DNA of 40,118 nucleotides from contig LT649310.1 of NCBI GenBank assembly GCA_900128395.1, positions 1-40,118 of the forward strand, written 5' to 3'. The notes below the pieces were generated by a model that was given only the letters and a program-made list of their open reading frames with translations, made no database searches and had not been told where the DNA came from. The DNA comes from Stramenopiles sp. TOSAG23-2 (Eukaryota; Sar). This document shows, piece after piece, positions 9,208 to 20,059 of the stretch (the stretch's first letter is position 1; every line of letters begins with the position of its first letter). Made by a program: the position numbers and the translations under genes.

Positions 9208-9535
9208 TTAGTAGAATTCAAAACATATTGAAAGTAATAACTATGAAAAAAGTTAACTATAATAATTATTTGTATATGTATTATATAGTTTATGATATAT
9301 AATACTGGGTTGAATGTATTATGTTATTAATATAATTTATTATATTTTGATTTATTTTGGAGGAAAAAGAAGGCCAAAAGGATAATAAAAGAAAAAAAAA
9401 GAAGTGCATGCAGCAGAAGAAAAAATACTATTTATATTTATATTTTATTAAAGTGTTTTAGCAAACATCATACCTCTATTTCACACGTCTGTATAAAACA
9501 GACAAAAGAGAATATATTATCTCATTATATTCTTT
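9208..9535. other. Spacer between two minus-strand genes
   Basis: AT-rich spacer that serves as 5' flank of the methyltransferase and 3' flank of the saposin-like gene. It contains a hairpin at 9487-9503 and an A/G-rich tract at 9357-9425. No gene is seen. Confidence 0.5.
9487..9503. other. Hairpin 33 bases after the saposin-like gene stop
   Basis: GTCTGT pairs perfectly with ACAGAC around ATAAA. It is on the 3' side of the minus-strand gene that ends at 9536. It fits the window-wide pattern of post-stop stem-loops. Confidence 0.4.
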
Positions 9536-10168
9536 TTACAATTCATTTCTTTTCTTTTTCTTCTTTTTCTTCTTCTTTTTCTTCTTCTTTTTCTTTTTTT
9601 TTTTCTTTTTCCTTCTTTCTTGTTGCTCTTCATTTGGCATTGAATTACCAAAACTCTGTGGTACACCATCAACGAATACGTCTGGTTGTACACTGCCACC
9701 GGTACCCATATTGCTTGATGATTTCTTGGTTTTATCAACACCTTTACAAGATGCTTTGCAACCTGCTTCTTCGATTTCTTTCAATGTTAGGTATGGCTTT
9801 TTGACAAAAAGTTGTTCCAACAATTCTTCTGATTTATCCATCACTTTATGACAAGCTTTAATCATTTTTGGAGGAGGAAAATCGTAAATTTTAAATGAAT
9901 CCATTTTACATATATCAGCTATGATATCCATTACATCTGCTTCTGGACGCTTTGATCCTGCTTTTAGTTTCAAGGCCTTCCCAATTTCTTGAATCGTAGC
10001 ATTACATGCATGGCATACAACTTCCTTTGTGATTTTACTATCCATATTGCCCCCCATAACCATTTGAGAATATACAATATCCGTCTTTTTAGTCAACAAT
10101 ATAAATACAGTTATTAGCATATATGTTATTATTGAACGAAATAATGAAGTTGGTGTTATTGAATACAT
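9536..10168 (-). CDS. Saposin/canopy-like ER-lumenal protein with poly-Lys tail
   Basis: A 210-residue protein with an N-terminal hydrophobic segment (about residues 11-25) that looks like a signal peptide, with possible cleavage after YSQ (residue 35). Six cysteines follow: C52, C55, C87, C106, C137 and C141. They are spaced as in saposin-B-like or canopy (DUF3456) folds, with CHAC at the start and GCKASC at the end. Canopy-family proteins are ER chaperone-like factors that help receptors fold. After a flexible Gly/Ser region comes a run of about 20 lysines, and then the C-terminal four residues are RNEL. That resembles KDEL-type ER retrieval signals, and KNEL or RDEL variants are accepted in some lineages. 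The poly-Lys run just before the retrieval signal is unusual. The start is the first ATG, and the hydrophobic signal begins soon after it. The client protein is unknown. Confidence 0.75.
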   Translation of the reverse strand: MYSITPTSLFRSIITYMLITVFILLTKKTDIVYSQMVMGGNMDSKITKEVVCHACNATIQEIGKALKLKAGSKRPEADVMDIIADICKMDSFKIYDFPPPKMIKACHKVMDKSEELLEQLFVKKPYLTLKEIEEAGCKASCKGVDKTKKSSSNMGTGGSVQPDVFVDGVPQSFGNSMPNEEQQERRKKKKKKKKKKKKKKKKKKKKRNEL

Positions 10169-10629
10169 GATAGTATTTCAAAAAAAAACTAAAGATGTAT
10201 TACCTTTTCTCTTCTCTCTGTCTCTCCTACAGATACTGTAAATATTGATATTTTTGTATGTTATTGTAACGATTGTATCTTTTTACTTGAATTGTTTTAT
10301 TATATGCATCATATAGTATAACAAATGTCTTACTTCTGTGGCTTATCTGTTTTATCTATTTATCTATTTATAGGATGGATGGATTTAAAATAATAAAAAA
10401 ATAATAATAATAATTGAAATAATGTGCACATGTCTATAAGCTGGCCCAGCTGGTAAGCTGGTAAAAGCCAGGTAAGCTGGTAAGCCAGCCCGTAAGGCCA
10501 GCTGGGCCAGTAAGCCTGGTAAGCACCTAAATATAAAATAATAAAAAATAATACCTTAAAACCGGATAATAAAAAATGATGATGTGCCGGAATAAAATAA
10601 TAGAATGAATGAATCATGCAACTCATCCT
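10169..10629. other. Spacer with GC-rich CTGG repeat island
   Basis: The 5' flank of the saposin-like gene. It contains (TCTATTTA)-type repeats near 10355-10372, a GGAT run, and the CTGG-rich island at 10438-10528 listed separately. No gene is seen. Confidence 0.5.
10438..10528. repeat. Degenerate CTGG/GGTAAG tandem repeat, GC-rich
   Basis: A clearly GC-rich patch in AT-rich DNA made of variants of AAGCTGGTAAG and GGCCAGCTGGGCC. The 13-base core CTGGCCCAGCTGG also occurs near 18443-18456. Related GCCAG/CTGG patches lie near 16658-16676, 39366-39380 and 39465-39550. It may form hairpins. No coding potential. Confidence 0.8.
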
Positions 10630-11283
10630 CACAGACCGTTTATCTCCGGAAGGATTTTCCCCTTAACCCTATACTCTAACTCTTGTATGTACCCCATATT
10701 CTCAGTCACTCGACACCGAGATATACAATTAGCATGCAATAGCACTATAACAATCTGAAAATGTCACATGACAATTCCAATGGTATATCCATACTAAGAT
10801 ATAAACACACACACATATATGTATGTAAAAACATGCAGATGCATGTACATTAATGGAGGTTGATTGGCTTATAAAGGCAATACTTTGCAAATTAGATCAA
10901 CAGCCCGCGCAGCGCAAGTTCGCACGTGTTATATATATATATTACCATGTTTTTAAGTAGATTTTATGAGAATTTGAGAACTTGAAGCTTCCGTGGCGGG
11001 CCTGCGGCGCCATAAGACATAAAATGACCGTTGTAATACATATACACATACATTAACAACACACTTTCTTTTTGCCCCTCTTCGTTTTAATGCTATTCCC
11101 ATGTATTCATCAATGTCTTATATCTTTGACAAAAAAAAATATTTTTCAAAACTTTTTTTTTCATAAGTACCGAAAGCTGCTTCTGGTACTTTTCAGAAAA
11201 TTTCAAGTCAAAAAAATGACGGGAAAGTGTTGAAAAATTAGAGTTACGAATTAGGGCAATTTGCCGGAGATAAACGGTCTGTG
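10630..11283. mobile_element. Non-autonomous terminal-inverted-repeat element, about 654 bp
   Basis: CACAGACCGTTTATCTCCGG at 10630-10649 is matched by its exact reverse complement at 11264-11283. Beyond the 20-base perfect part, similarity continues weakly inward: CCTATACTCTAACTC on the left against CCTAATTCGTAACTC read from the right. The interior has no transposase-sized frame, so the element is non-autonomous or decayed. I could not identify a clear target-site duplication, and the superfamily is unknown. Inside are a (TA)n run, two GC patches near 10900-10925 and 10990-11013, and an AGTACC/GGTACT hairpin near 11165-11195. Confidence 0.7.
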
Positions 11284-12077
11284 CTATTATCCTATTACCT
11301 GGTGTTAGGAAAAGTTGACTGAGGATGATGGAACCAGAGAGGATGTACATGATGTAACCTGGCTTAATGAATTAATTATCTTATTATTTAATAGACTAAT
11401 ACGTACGGACGCAGTCGTCTACGGCTACATACAGTATCGTATAGGATTAGGAGGGGGGAAGAGAAAAAAGGGAGGAGGAAAAACAAACATAAAACACATA
11501 AATATATGTATATATCCCACAAATATAGAAACAAAATTATGAATTGGATCAAAATGACATATCAATAATACAGTATATTACATGTACATTCTGCAAACTA
11601 ATACTCTACAAGCATGAGTAGGTTTCTATCCTTCCCTGCGTTGTCGTTGAACGCGCTGGACGTCGGGTTCATTCGAAACCATGAAATATATTTTTTAAAT
11701 TTTATAAATTTTTTAGAACACGCGTGTGTGTGTGTGTAGAACGAAACTCTCTACAAAAAAAAATTTTCCTTTTTTCTAGATACGTAGAGATAATTATTGT
11801 CTCGTTCAGGTTTAATTAAAAATTAAAAAAAAAATATAATATGACAATTATATATTTATTTATAAAAATTAAAAAATATTCTATAATGTGTGCATATGTG
11901 CGCATATTTTTTCTTTTATACTTCGTAAAAAAATACGAACCGTATTATTTTAGAGAATATACCGCGCCGGTACAGTTTTATGTATTAATGCAAAGGTCAA
12001 GTAAAAAGGCCTATATTTGTGTTCCCCGGTCCTACAATTTTACGCTAACCTTTTTATAATTTTCACGTGTTAATACA
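11284..12077. other. Spacer downstream of the flippase gene
   Basis: No convincing gene. It contains a purine-rich GGAGGGG tract near 11440-11480, the dispersed-repeat core at 11590-11679, a (GT)n run near 11722-11738, and the TTCGTA...TACGAA hairpin at 11922-11939, about 139 bases beyond the flippase stop. A 72-codon frame at 11841-12059 is not supported. Confidence 0.5.
11590..11679. repeat. Dispersed repeat R, truncated copy (core only)
   Basis: About 90 bases (from CTGCAAACTAATACTC to GGTTCATTCGAAA) almost identical to the core of the longer copies at 30361-30701 and 36416-36747. Against the first of these I see one substitution (GTTGTCG for GTTCTCG). The flanks are unrelated. Confidence 0.9.
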
Positions 12078-15000
12078 TCATACTTCATCTAGTACTTCTT
12101 CCAAATCATACATGCGGCCAAATGAGGGGCGCCGAGTCGTTATAGATTTAAAATTATTTTTTGAGATAACACTCGGTGAATCATAAGCATACGAGCTCCG
12201 TCTACTATTGTCAATTATACCTAAATCAACATTTTCGTCAAGTGCCTCCCTAATAGCATTATCTAAATCGCTGTTTTGTTTCACAGCAATGGAACTGTTT
12301 CTACGATGTAACTTACTAACCGGCGCCTCTTGCTGGTTACTAGATACTGTATTTATATATCCTTTATCTATTTCTCGCGTAATATCAATTGCATTTGGAC
12401 TAAATTGCAATCGAAAGTGTTCAAAGAAAAACTCAACTACCAATAATAGGCACATAACTAGAAGCACGTATAGATACGAATTGATGTTTCCAAAAACAGC
12501 ACCAAATATTCCCTGCATCTCTTCCCCCCAATAATCACTATACGTATCTAGTATCCAAATAGATCCAAAAAATAATATCCAAGATACCAGTTGGAAAATG
12601 AACGTCCATTTATTCCATGCATTAGTTTCAAACAAGACTTTACATTGCATTGTTGCTATCAAGCAGAAATAAACCATCGTTCCAAAGCTAGCTAATCCGT
12701 CATATTTGCCATCGCTATTTGACAATGGTATTGACACAACTCCATATTTATCAATATACGTTGAATTTGATGGGAACGTTTGTACTCTTTCACCAGCCCA
12801 TACAAGCAGCCCACCAAAATAAACAAATATACTTGTTGCAGCCGCCAGACTCAACCATGCAAACATATTTTTCATACTCAAATATAAATTTAACCGACCA
12901 GTAGCATATAACTCCGGGAATTTCAATACAGTTTTTGCCTATTGCAAATGGATAAAAGTCTGTGTTAGAAGCTGTCGCAGTTAAAACGATTTTTAAATTT
13001 TATAAACTTACAGTAATGTCTTGATTGAATAAACCAATACCTATTACAGGCCATCCTAAGTAGAAATTGTATCCCGCATAAATCCAATCAGTGAACAGCG
13101 TTTGTCCTGAATATGCTGAATATGCTAAGAACCAATACATTGTGAACACTAATACAACGTTTTTATAGAAACCTGAAAGGCATGGCACATATAAAGTGAC
13201 AAGTTAGAGCATGAATTAAAATAACTTTGAGGAGGTATATCTTTTTAGGTTACTTACTGTATAAAAATACTCTAGAACTTCGCAAATAGCTCCATCGCCC
13301 ATGAACTAATAACAAACGCCTTAAATATTGAAATTGTGCTATTGCAAAATCAGAATTATTTACAGCTTGCATTCCTTCTTTTCCGCTAATTCCTATACCG
13401 AGATGGGCCTCTAAAAGCATCCCTACATCATTTGCACCATCACCTATTGCCAATGTCATCGGTTGCTCTGCTTTGCTACCACCACTGCCGGCATTGTATC
13501 GCATTAAACGTACAATAAGCGCTTTTTGCAGTGGAGAAACCCGGCATGCAATCACTACATCGCAAATTTGGCCTAGATTTACAAAGTCTATTTCTCTGCT
13601 TTTAGTTTCTAATATATACTCCAACGCTTTCCCAGTTATTACTAATGCTAATTTTCCACTTCCATTGTTCTCGCCATTAGTTGCGTCGTGCTGATCATTG
13701 CTCATATTAAAACTATTATCATTGCCTAAACGTTGCTCCAAGCCTCGGGGTTTAGCACCATGCAGCGCAATGGATCCAATTGTCATAACTGTGCCTGCAA
13801 CAAGATGTGCAGCACTTGTAACTTGATCTAATGCCTGTACGAATAAGTTTTTCTTTTCATGTATTGCACCAAATGCTTTGCATAGGTTTTTTAATTGCGT
13901 TCCAACAGTAACATCGTCTGCACCATCTAATTTAACCACTGTGGTTTCTTCTTGCAATAATTTACATGAATATCCTATATTGATTGCAGTCTCTTGTTTA
14001 TCGCCCGTTAAAATCCATAATTTTATGCCTGCTCTTGCAAGATCAAATATTGTTTGATCCACGCCATCTTGTAACCTATCTTCAATTGCAGTGATGCCTA
14101 AAATTTTTAAATCTTTCTCTATTTTTTCAGCAACATTTGCTAATTTTTTGCCACGATCTACAATAGATTTACGAGCTTTCTCATATGATGTATACCAATT
14201 TTTAAATTCACTTTCGCTTATTGTTCTTTCCGCAACTACTAGTGTCCTTAAGCCAACTTTAGCAAATTCGGATAAGTTCTTATTATAGACACCATTATCA
14301 GATACGTCTTCTGATTTTGCGCACCGCGATAATATGACATTATCTGCACCTTTACATATTAATTTGATTTTTTTTGTACGAACATCACGTACAATTACGC
14401 TCATTCTTTTACGAGTTGAATTAAACTCATTAATCGCAAGCAATGCATAACTTTTTTGCTCCATATTTGGGCATTGTATTTTTATACTATCTTTCCCAGC
14501 TCTCCCTAAAAATACAAATCCCATTTGTGCAGCACCTTCTACTAATGCAGCTTCATCGGGACTTTCTGCGCGATAGCACAATGAAGTGTACTTGTCATTA
14601 TTGTTGTTGTTGTTGTTGTTGTTGTTATTGTTGTTTCCACTCATAGTTTCATCATGTTCCTTATCGTTCTTTGTTTCGGCAACTACGGTGTGACATAATG
14701 CGAGTGCAGTAAAAAAATCTCTTCCTTTTACAAACTGCATCGATTTATTATTTTTACTTAGTAGAATAGCCTTTAAACGATTATCTTGAAATGGACCTGT
14801 CACTTCATCAACTTCGCCAAATGGCAGCCCTCCACCACTTGGATTACTTGGAAAAAAGCATTGTCGCAAATGCATTTCATTGCATGTTAACGTCCCAGTT
14901 TTGTCAGAAAAAATCCATTGCACCTGACCTAAATCACCAATCAAACTGGAACTTCGCGCTACTGCCGGTGTATCTGTTTTCTCATAGTACATTTCCCTAT

Positions 15001-16390
15001 CGTTATCAATCAGAAAGGCTTGTCCATAGTTAACCATTTCAATGGTTACATATAACGATATTGGTACCACATTATTGAATAACACGAAAAATGTTAAAAA
15101 TAGACCAAACCTTGGGCCAAGGATCAGTTTTGTATCTTTTCCACCTAAATAAGCAGGTACAACTCCATTAAAGATAGTTTGTTCAAAGACGATTCCATAT
15201 GTTGTACTAAATAATGTCAAAATAATTTGGAAAAGAATAATCAATTCAATGCATTTATTTATCAATTTGTCCATGCGCGATATTTTTGATGGAATAGCCC
15301 TTGAATTTTGCATTATTTTACTATCTTTGCCTGTATAAACACATAATCCCCATACCCATCCAGTGTTACGTAACGTACTACCACGTAACAATAAATTCTG
15401 TGGGCCAGCTGGAATTGTTTCTATAATGTTGGATTCTTTGTTATTTTGATTATTCATATTAATAGTATTAGCAGCAGTAATACCAGTAGTAGAAGTAGTC
15501 CAACTATTACGATTTTTGTTTGTATTTTCTTTGACATCGTTATTATGCAACGTCACTGTGCCGACAAATGTATTGATTGATTTATTCGGTTTTTCAAAAC
15601 GAATCGATCCTCTAAAATATTTTAAAATCCTTGTTATTACGAGTTCCTCCTTAACAATGCCACTACCATTAGATGGTTCCACGATATTCATTTTAAGAAT
15701 TTCTATACTTTCTCGTAGCTTCAAATTAGTCTCACCATCTATATTGCTTGTCTCAACAAAGCAAGTGCAACCACCATTGCCATTTTCAGTGCTAGATGCA
15801 ATTACTAATAAATCTGCTGGTATAGCATCTGTATCTTTTACATAAACTAAATCACCGACACGTATATTTTCCCAAGATATACCTTTTACAAGTTCAAACG
15901 TATTTAGACTAGAAGTAGGGTCGTTATTACGCATGACGGTTACTTTTCTTTGATTCAAACTCGTATCGGATCTTCTGCGTTTTAAATCCTCTAAGCCTTC
16001 TTTAAGGCAAGTTAAAATAACAATTAAACATAGAGGACCGACAGTAGTGTATGGATTTAATGAACTTTGAAATAAATCCGTATACAAGCCTAGTAACATA
16101 AGAGCAGACATTAATAAGAAGAAAACATTTGCTAAACGTCGAAATTGTTCAAAGATTGATTTCGGGAAAAAATTTAATGCAGTATATCGTGTAGTAGAAA
16201 TGCTATTGTCGCAATATATCTTATTATCCTGCCCGATAGCAGCGAAGCAATCATCATCCCCAGTTTCATCTTTGCCATTTAGATTGATATTATTATTATT
16301 ATTATTTAATAAGGGTTCATCAAATTCCATATTAATTTCGAATGAGACGCTGCGATGCTTTTTATTTCTATTACTATAGCTATTTTTCAT
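12078..16390 (-). CDS. P4-ATPase (aminophospholipid flippase), three exons
   Basis: Flips phospholipids to the cytosolic leaflet. The coding exons on the minus strand are 16390-13258, 13172-13012 and 12938-12078, giving 1384 codons plus TGA, a normal P4 length. Evidence in order: an N-terminal RYTALNFFPKSIFEQFRRLAN segment before TM1; actuator motif DGET at 218-221; phosphorylation site DKTGT with D496; a nucleotide-binding domain with an Asn run; the hinge motif GDGAND at 983-988; and GQTLFTDW and LFNQDI in the C-terminal membrane region, which are typical of P4 enzymes. Splicing at the two introns restores these last motifs in frame. The frame continues upstream of 16390 without an ATG, so ATG 16390 is the start. 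Such enzymes usually pair with a CDC50 subunit, and none is in this window. The C-terminal tail (about 90 residues) is Ser/Asn/Arg-rich and cytosolic, perhaps regulatory. Confidence 0.95.
12939..13011 (-). other. Flippase intron 2 (73 bp)
   Basis: Donor GTAAGT at 13011-13006 and acceptor GCAATAG ending at 12939 on the minus strand. The branch-like sequence TTCTAAC lies about 25 bases before the acceptor. Splicing gives FNQDITAKTVLKFPELY, matching the family. Confidence 0.92.
13173..13257 (-). other. Flippase intron 1 (85 bp)
   Basis: Donor GTAAGT at 13257-13252 and acceptor CTTTCAG ending at 13173 on the minus strand. The branch-like sequence CTCTAAC lies about 30 bases before the acceptor. 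Joining the exons gives VFLYSFYKNVVLVFTMYWF, the expected P4-ATPase sequence. Confidence 0.93.
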
Positions 16391-17273
16391 TAGTCCAGTA
16401 AAGCCGTTTTTGGATCGACTTATAGAAATAAAAAGATAGAAGAAAATGGTAGTTGTTATAAACGTTTGCACGTTTGAAAGAAAGATTGAATCATGAAATG
16501 CTATATTAATAATATTCAAAATATATATGATAGTCTATATATTATTTTGGAAAAAATACTGTAATATAAAGCACTACCTGTGTGCACCTGGACTACACAA
16601 ATGGGCTCTTAGTTTATTCTATCAAAATAACTATTGGAGCCAATATATATATATATAGCCAGCCCTAAGGCCAGCTATTTTTGGATTTTTTGTAATATCC
16701 AATACCTCTCTATCAAATATATATAAATTAGTATACTAAATTAGTACTTAAATTAACCGTCGTTTTGAAATCCACTAATAATTGAAATAATCCTTCTCAT
16801 TTACAATATTTACAAGGTAAAAGCTGAATATAAAATATATTTGCTATCTGGCTATCCAGAGGCTATTATATCTAACACTACTCTACCACATTAATACTAA
16901 CGAGTATACGATAAGCACATATATAAATTCCTCTATATATTATAATAATTTAAGGGAATCAATCATAAAGTAGCCATTATTTCAAAAGAAAGCCTGGAAA
17001 GCCTGAAAGCAGTTAAAAAAAAAACGACATCTTCCTTTTCCGCTAATTAATCCGATTTGGTACAGTACAACAACATGGTAATATCACCGGGATTATTATT
17101 AATATATTTATTTTTTAATATAATAACAATGTATCTATGTCTTTTTGACAAACAACAACATAAACAAATATTTTACAACGATTAAAAAAGAATATATATA
17201 TATATACATAGGTGAACCAGTATTTGAAACGTAATACATTACAATATTATATATATTCATACATATATCTAAC
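16391..17273. other. Divergent spacer between flippase and propeller genes
   Basis: Shared 5' region of two divergent genes. It holds a (TA)n run at about 16642-16657 followed by a GCCAGCCCTAAGGCCAGC patch, and a second (TA)n run near 17194-17208, about 65 bases before the propeller ATG, that could act as a TATA-like element. No gene is seen. Confidence 0.5.
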
Positions 17274-18125
17274 ATGAGTACAAAAGAAAGTGATGTAGAA
17301 ACCGTATGTAGTGGTGTGCGTTATAGCAATGCCCACCGGACAGGAAAAGGTATATTATTAACGGCTGTTGGAAGCGGTGAAGTTCACATTTTAAGTGAAG
17401 GAAGTACCGAGCCTGAATTAGTTGCAAGGACAAATGGTCAACCTGCCGGTGTTGCTATGGATTCAACTGGGCGAATTTATATTGCAGATGCTGCAATGCG
17501 TGCAGTGACCCAAGTGACGGAAGATGGGAATAAAGAATTTGTTAAAGAATATGAAGGTAAAACTTTTTGTGGTCCGAATAGCTTAGCATTTGGGCCAGAC
17601 GGATCAATGTATTTTACCGATAGTGGCCCACTCGGGGAAACTACTCTACAAAATTCATCTGGCAGTTGCTTTTGTATAACGATGCTTCCTAAAGGGGACG
17701 AAGGCGAACAAATTTTAAAACCTTTAGTACATGAATGCCTTGCTCATCCAAGTGGTATAGCAGTCAGTCCTGGAGGTAAAAATATATATGTTAGCGAAAT
17801 GTTATGTAATCGAGTTTTGAGGCTATTTGAATATCCAGCCGGTGTATGGCAAACTAGTGTTTACTATCAATTTTCAGGAAAAGTGGGACCATCAGGATTA
17901 GCATGTGGTTCAGATGGAACTTTATATGTTGGTAGATTTGAACCTTCAACATGTGCTTTGCCTGGAGCCGTTGGTATTGTTAGCGTTATATCCCCAAATG
18001 GGACTATAGTGAGAGATATTGTTGTCCCTGGCCCATCTGTTGAAGGTGTAGCACTGTCAGATGATGAGACTTGTTTATATGTATCAGAAGCATCTACAAA
18101 ATGTGTCTATAAAGTTGCTTTGTAA
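17274..18125 (+). CDS. SMP-30/gluconolactonase-like beta-propeller, 283 aa
   Basis: A six-bladed propeller of the SMP-30/LRE type, probably a cytosolic metal-dependent lactonase or esterase. No signal peptide or membrane segment is seen. Repeating blade motifs are visible: PAGVAMDSTGRIYIAD (58-72), GPNSLAFGPDGSMYFTDSG (100-118), HPSGIAVSPGGKNIYVSE (about 158-175), GPSGLACGSDGTLYVGRF (about 206-223) and VEGVALSDDETCLYVSEAS near the end. N102 and D116 fit metal-binding positions of the family. The length matches SMP-30 proteins (about 280-300). Strictosidine synthase-like or NHL-type propellers are alternatives, so the substrate cannot be stated. Start ATG 17274 gives a complete first blade. 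Confidence 0.85.
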   Translation: MSTKESDVETVCSGVRYSNAHRTGKGILLTAVGSGEVHILSEGSTEPELVARTNGQPAGVAMDSTGRIYIADAAMRAVTQVTEDGNKEFVKEYEGKTFCGPNSLAFGPDGSMYFTDSGPLGETTLQNSSGSCFCITMLPKGDEGEQILKPLVHECLAHPSGIAVSPGGKNIYVSEMLCNRVLRLFEYPAGVWQTSVYYQFSGKVGPSGLACGSDGTLYVGRFEPSTCALPGAVGIVSVISPNGTIVRDIVVPGPSVEGVALSDDETCLYVSEASTKCVYKVAL

Positions 18126-18915
18126 AAAAATATACATGTACGACGAGTATATATAATATAAAATAAAAATACATTTTATTTTCTATTATTGTATATACAA
18201 ACCGTATTATGTATTATGGTGGTTAAATATCTAGAATATTCTTGCGGGGGGTATAATTTCATATTTGCATCATATCCTCTTCTATTAATATTATATTTAA
18301 TATCAAGTGTGATATTCTCCTCGAATCCGTTTGAATCGTGCCGTTGTTTTCCTTCTACATGTTATAATGCTTTAATAACACTATACACATGCCGTACTTA
18401 TTAATATTCTGTGCCTATTTAACTTAAATGTTCTGTTGTCCTGGGCTGGCCCAGCTGGGTTACTGGGCTGTTTACTCTGGGGTTCTAAAAAAGGGATTCC
18501 GTATGACACTAAACCTGATAGCCAGATAGCACTACGTAAGTACACACTAAACCGTTTTATTATGCAACAGCCTTTTTTATTTTCTGATACTTCATGTTAA
18601 ATGTGTGATGTGCCATTGTAGACAAAATTACTATTAATACCTGTATCATATAGACAATAATACAATTATTAGTATAAGCCCCAGTAGTGCATTTTTTTAT
18701 TTATAATACTTTACCTGGTAACTACTATTATCGACAAAAAAAGCATCAATATATATATTAAACATACTACTGCATTATACATTTGAAGTCAGGTTTATTA
18801 TAACAAATATTAACATTTTTATTAATACTGTAAAAGAAAACTTGAGTCTCAAAATCGTGTGGATAAATAACGTGTTATATTACAAAACAATTAATCAACA
18901 ACTTTTTTCATAAAG
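18126..18915. other. Spacer between propeller and MORN genes
   Basis: AT-rich. It includes the A/T stem ATAAAAT...ATTTTAT at 18158-18179 (33 bases after the propeller stop) and a CTGGGC-rich patch at 18440-18480 that shares CTGGCCCAGCTGG with the island at 10438. No gene is seen. Confidence 0.5.
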
Positions 18916-19584
18916 ATGGCAGAAGAAGAAGAGGTCCCATATACTGTTACATACCTTGATGGTGAGGCAGAAGAAGTAACATGGATAAAAAGAGCTGGAA
19001 AAGCTAGAGTTCAATATAAAAACGGTGATATTTATGAAGGGACATATAACGAAAATCAACAAAAACATGGGTTTGGGAAATATACCCATAAGCAACCAGA
19101 AGTAGAGGATGTACCATCACCAGAAGTTTCATATGAAGGAGATTATTCAAACGGGTTGAGAGAAGGTGTAGGGCTTATGAAATTTCCAGATACTAGTCGT
19201 TACCATGGACAATTTTCTAAAGGACTTCGCCACGGACAAGGTTCATACATATATCCGAACGGTGACGTTTATAGCGGTCAATGGGTAGAAGGCTGTAAAG
19301 AAGGAGCAGGGACATACTTGTTCAAGTCAAGCGACAGCTACTTCAAAGGGACGTGGAAAAATGGTGAAATAACATCAGGAGACTGGACACATAAAGACGG
19401 AACAACTTGGAACGGTACATTCGCCAATGGAAGACCTTGTGGATATGGAACTTTTACATTTAAAAATGGCAACGTACAGTCAGGCGAATATATTGAACAA
19501 AAAAATGATGCTCATCCTACAGACGAATTTGCTACCATTCCAGTTTGGATCGGTGAACAAGTTTCACGCCAGCAAAAGAAATAA
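18916..19584 (+). CDS. MORN-repeat protein, 222 aa
   Basis: Contains about six MORN repeats between residues 39 and 195, such as YEGTYNENQQKHGFGKY (40-56), YEGDYSNGLREGVGLMKF (73-90), YHGQFSKGLRHGQGSYIY (96-113) and YSGQWVEGCKEGAGTY (119-134). The N-terminus is acidic (AEEEEVP) and the C-terminus short and basic. MORN repeats form extended beta sheets and are found in membrane- or cytoskeleton-linked scaffolds, including flagellar radial-spoke head proteins and junctophilins. With only MORN repeats and this length, a flagellar or basal-body scaffold role is plausible but not shown. There is no signal peptide or lipidation motif. The start is ATG 18916 with an A-rich leader, and the stop is TAA. 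Confidence 0.88.
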   Translation: MAEEEEVPYTVTYLDGEAEEVTWIKRAGKARVQYKNGDIYEGTYNENQQKHGFGKYTHKQPEVEDVPSPEVSYEGDYSNGLREGVGLMKFPDTSRYHGQFSKGLRHGQGSYIYPNGDVYSGQWVEGCKEGAGTYLFKSSDSYFKGTWKNGEITSGDWTHKDGTTWNGTFANGRPCGYGTFTFKNGNVQSGEYIEQKNDAHPTDEFATIPVWIGEQVSRQQKK

Positions 19585-19612
19585 TTTCACACAAATGAAG
19601 CGGGAACTTATA

Positions 19613-20059
19613 GATATTCTCATAAAATAGAATACCAATGAAGGTAAATAGATTGTATCAACTTACAGTTGATGAAAAACGGACATCATGTGATAGGAAG
19701 AATATACATTATATAAAAAATTCTCTTATACATGATGCACATACGAAGTACGAGCCGTATCATATTATAAAAAATGATGGTTAAAATCTAAGTTATAATA
19801 ATTTTACTTTTCGTATTATATGTATCGTAATGCATTATATAATATTTTAACCAGATCAATATATTAAAAATTACATTTGATGTAATAATATATATATGAT
19901 ATGTCATATGATACACCATTTATTCTCCGCCTTCCTATGATATGCATATGATGTATCAAATATATATTATGATATCATACGTTTTCCATCAGCTATTATG
20001 AGTAGTTGATAACGTACTATCTATTTACCTTCATTGGTATTCTCAATTATGAGAATATC
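19613..20059. mobile_element. Fold-back MITE-like element, about 447 bp
   Basis: Both ends carry long imperfect inverted repeats of about 70-80 bases. The outermost GATATTCTCATA (19613-19624) is mirrored at 20048-20059. A 24-base block (19630-19653, containing ACCAATGAAGGTAAATAG) is mirrored exactly at 20019-20042. Further inward, GATGAAAAACG and CATCATGTGATAGGAAG are mirrored with gaps. No open frame is present and no clear target-site duplication is visible. The left end is 28 bases beyond the MORN stop codon, so the element is probably in that gene's 3' UTR or termination zone. Bases 19772-19808 match the left end of dispersed repeat R. Confidence 0.8.

Noticed and set aside
10438-10528. 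CRISPR-like array
   Set aside because: Units are short and degenerate with no unique spacers, and the genome is eukaryotic.
11590-11679. tRNA-derived SINE based on GGGTTCATTCGAA resembling a B box
   Set aside because: The B-box match is imperfect, there is no matching A box at the right distance, and no cloverleaf could be drawn.
11841-12059. 72-codon ATG frame antisense to the flippase 3' flank
   Set aside because: Composition is driven by AT-rich DNA, with no domain and no support beyond an open frame.
16391-16519. 43-codon N-terminal extension of the flippase
   Set aside because: The extension begins at TTG and would add a hydrophobic segment not found in P4-ATPases. ATG 16390 gives a complete N-terminus.
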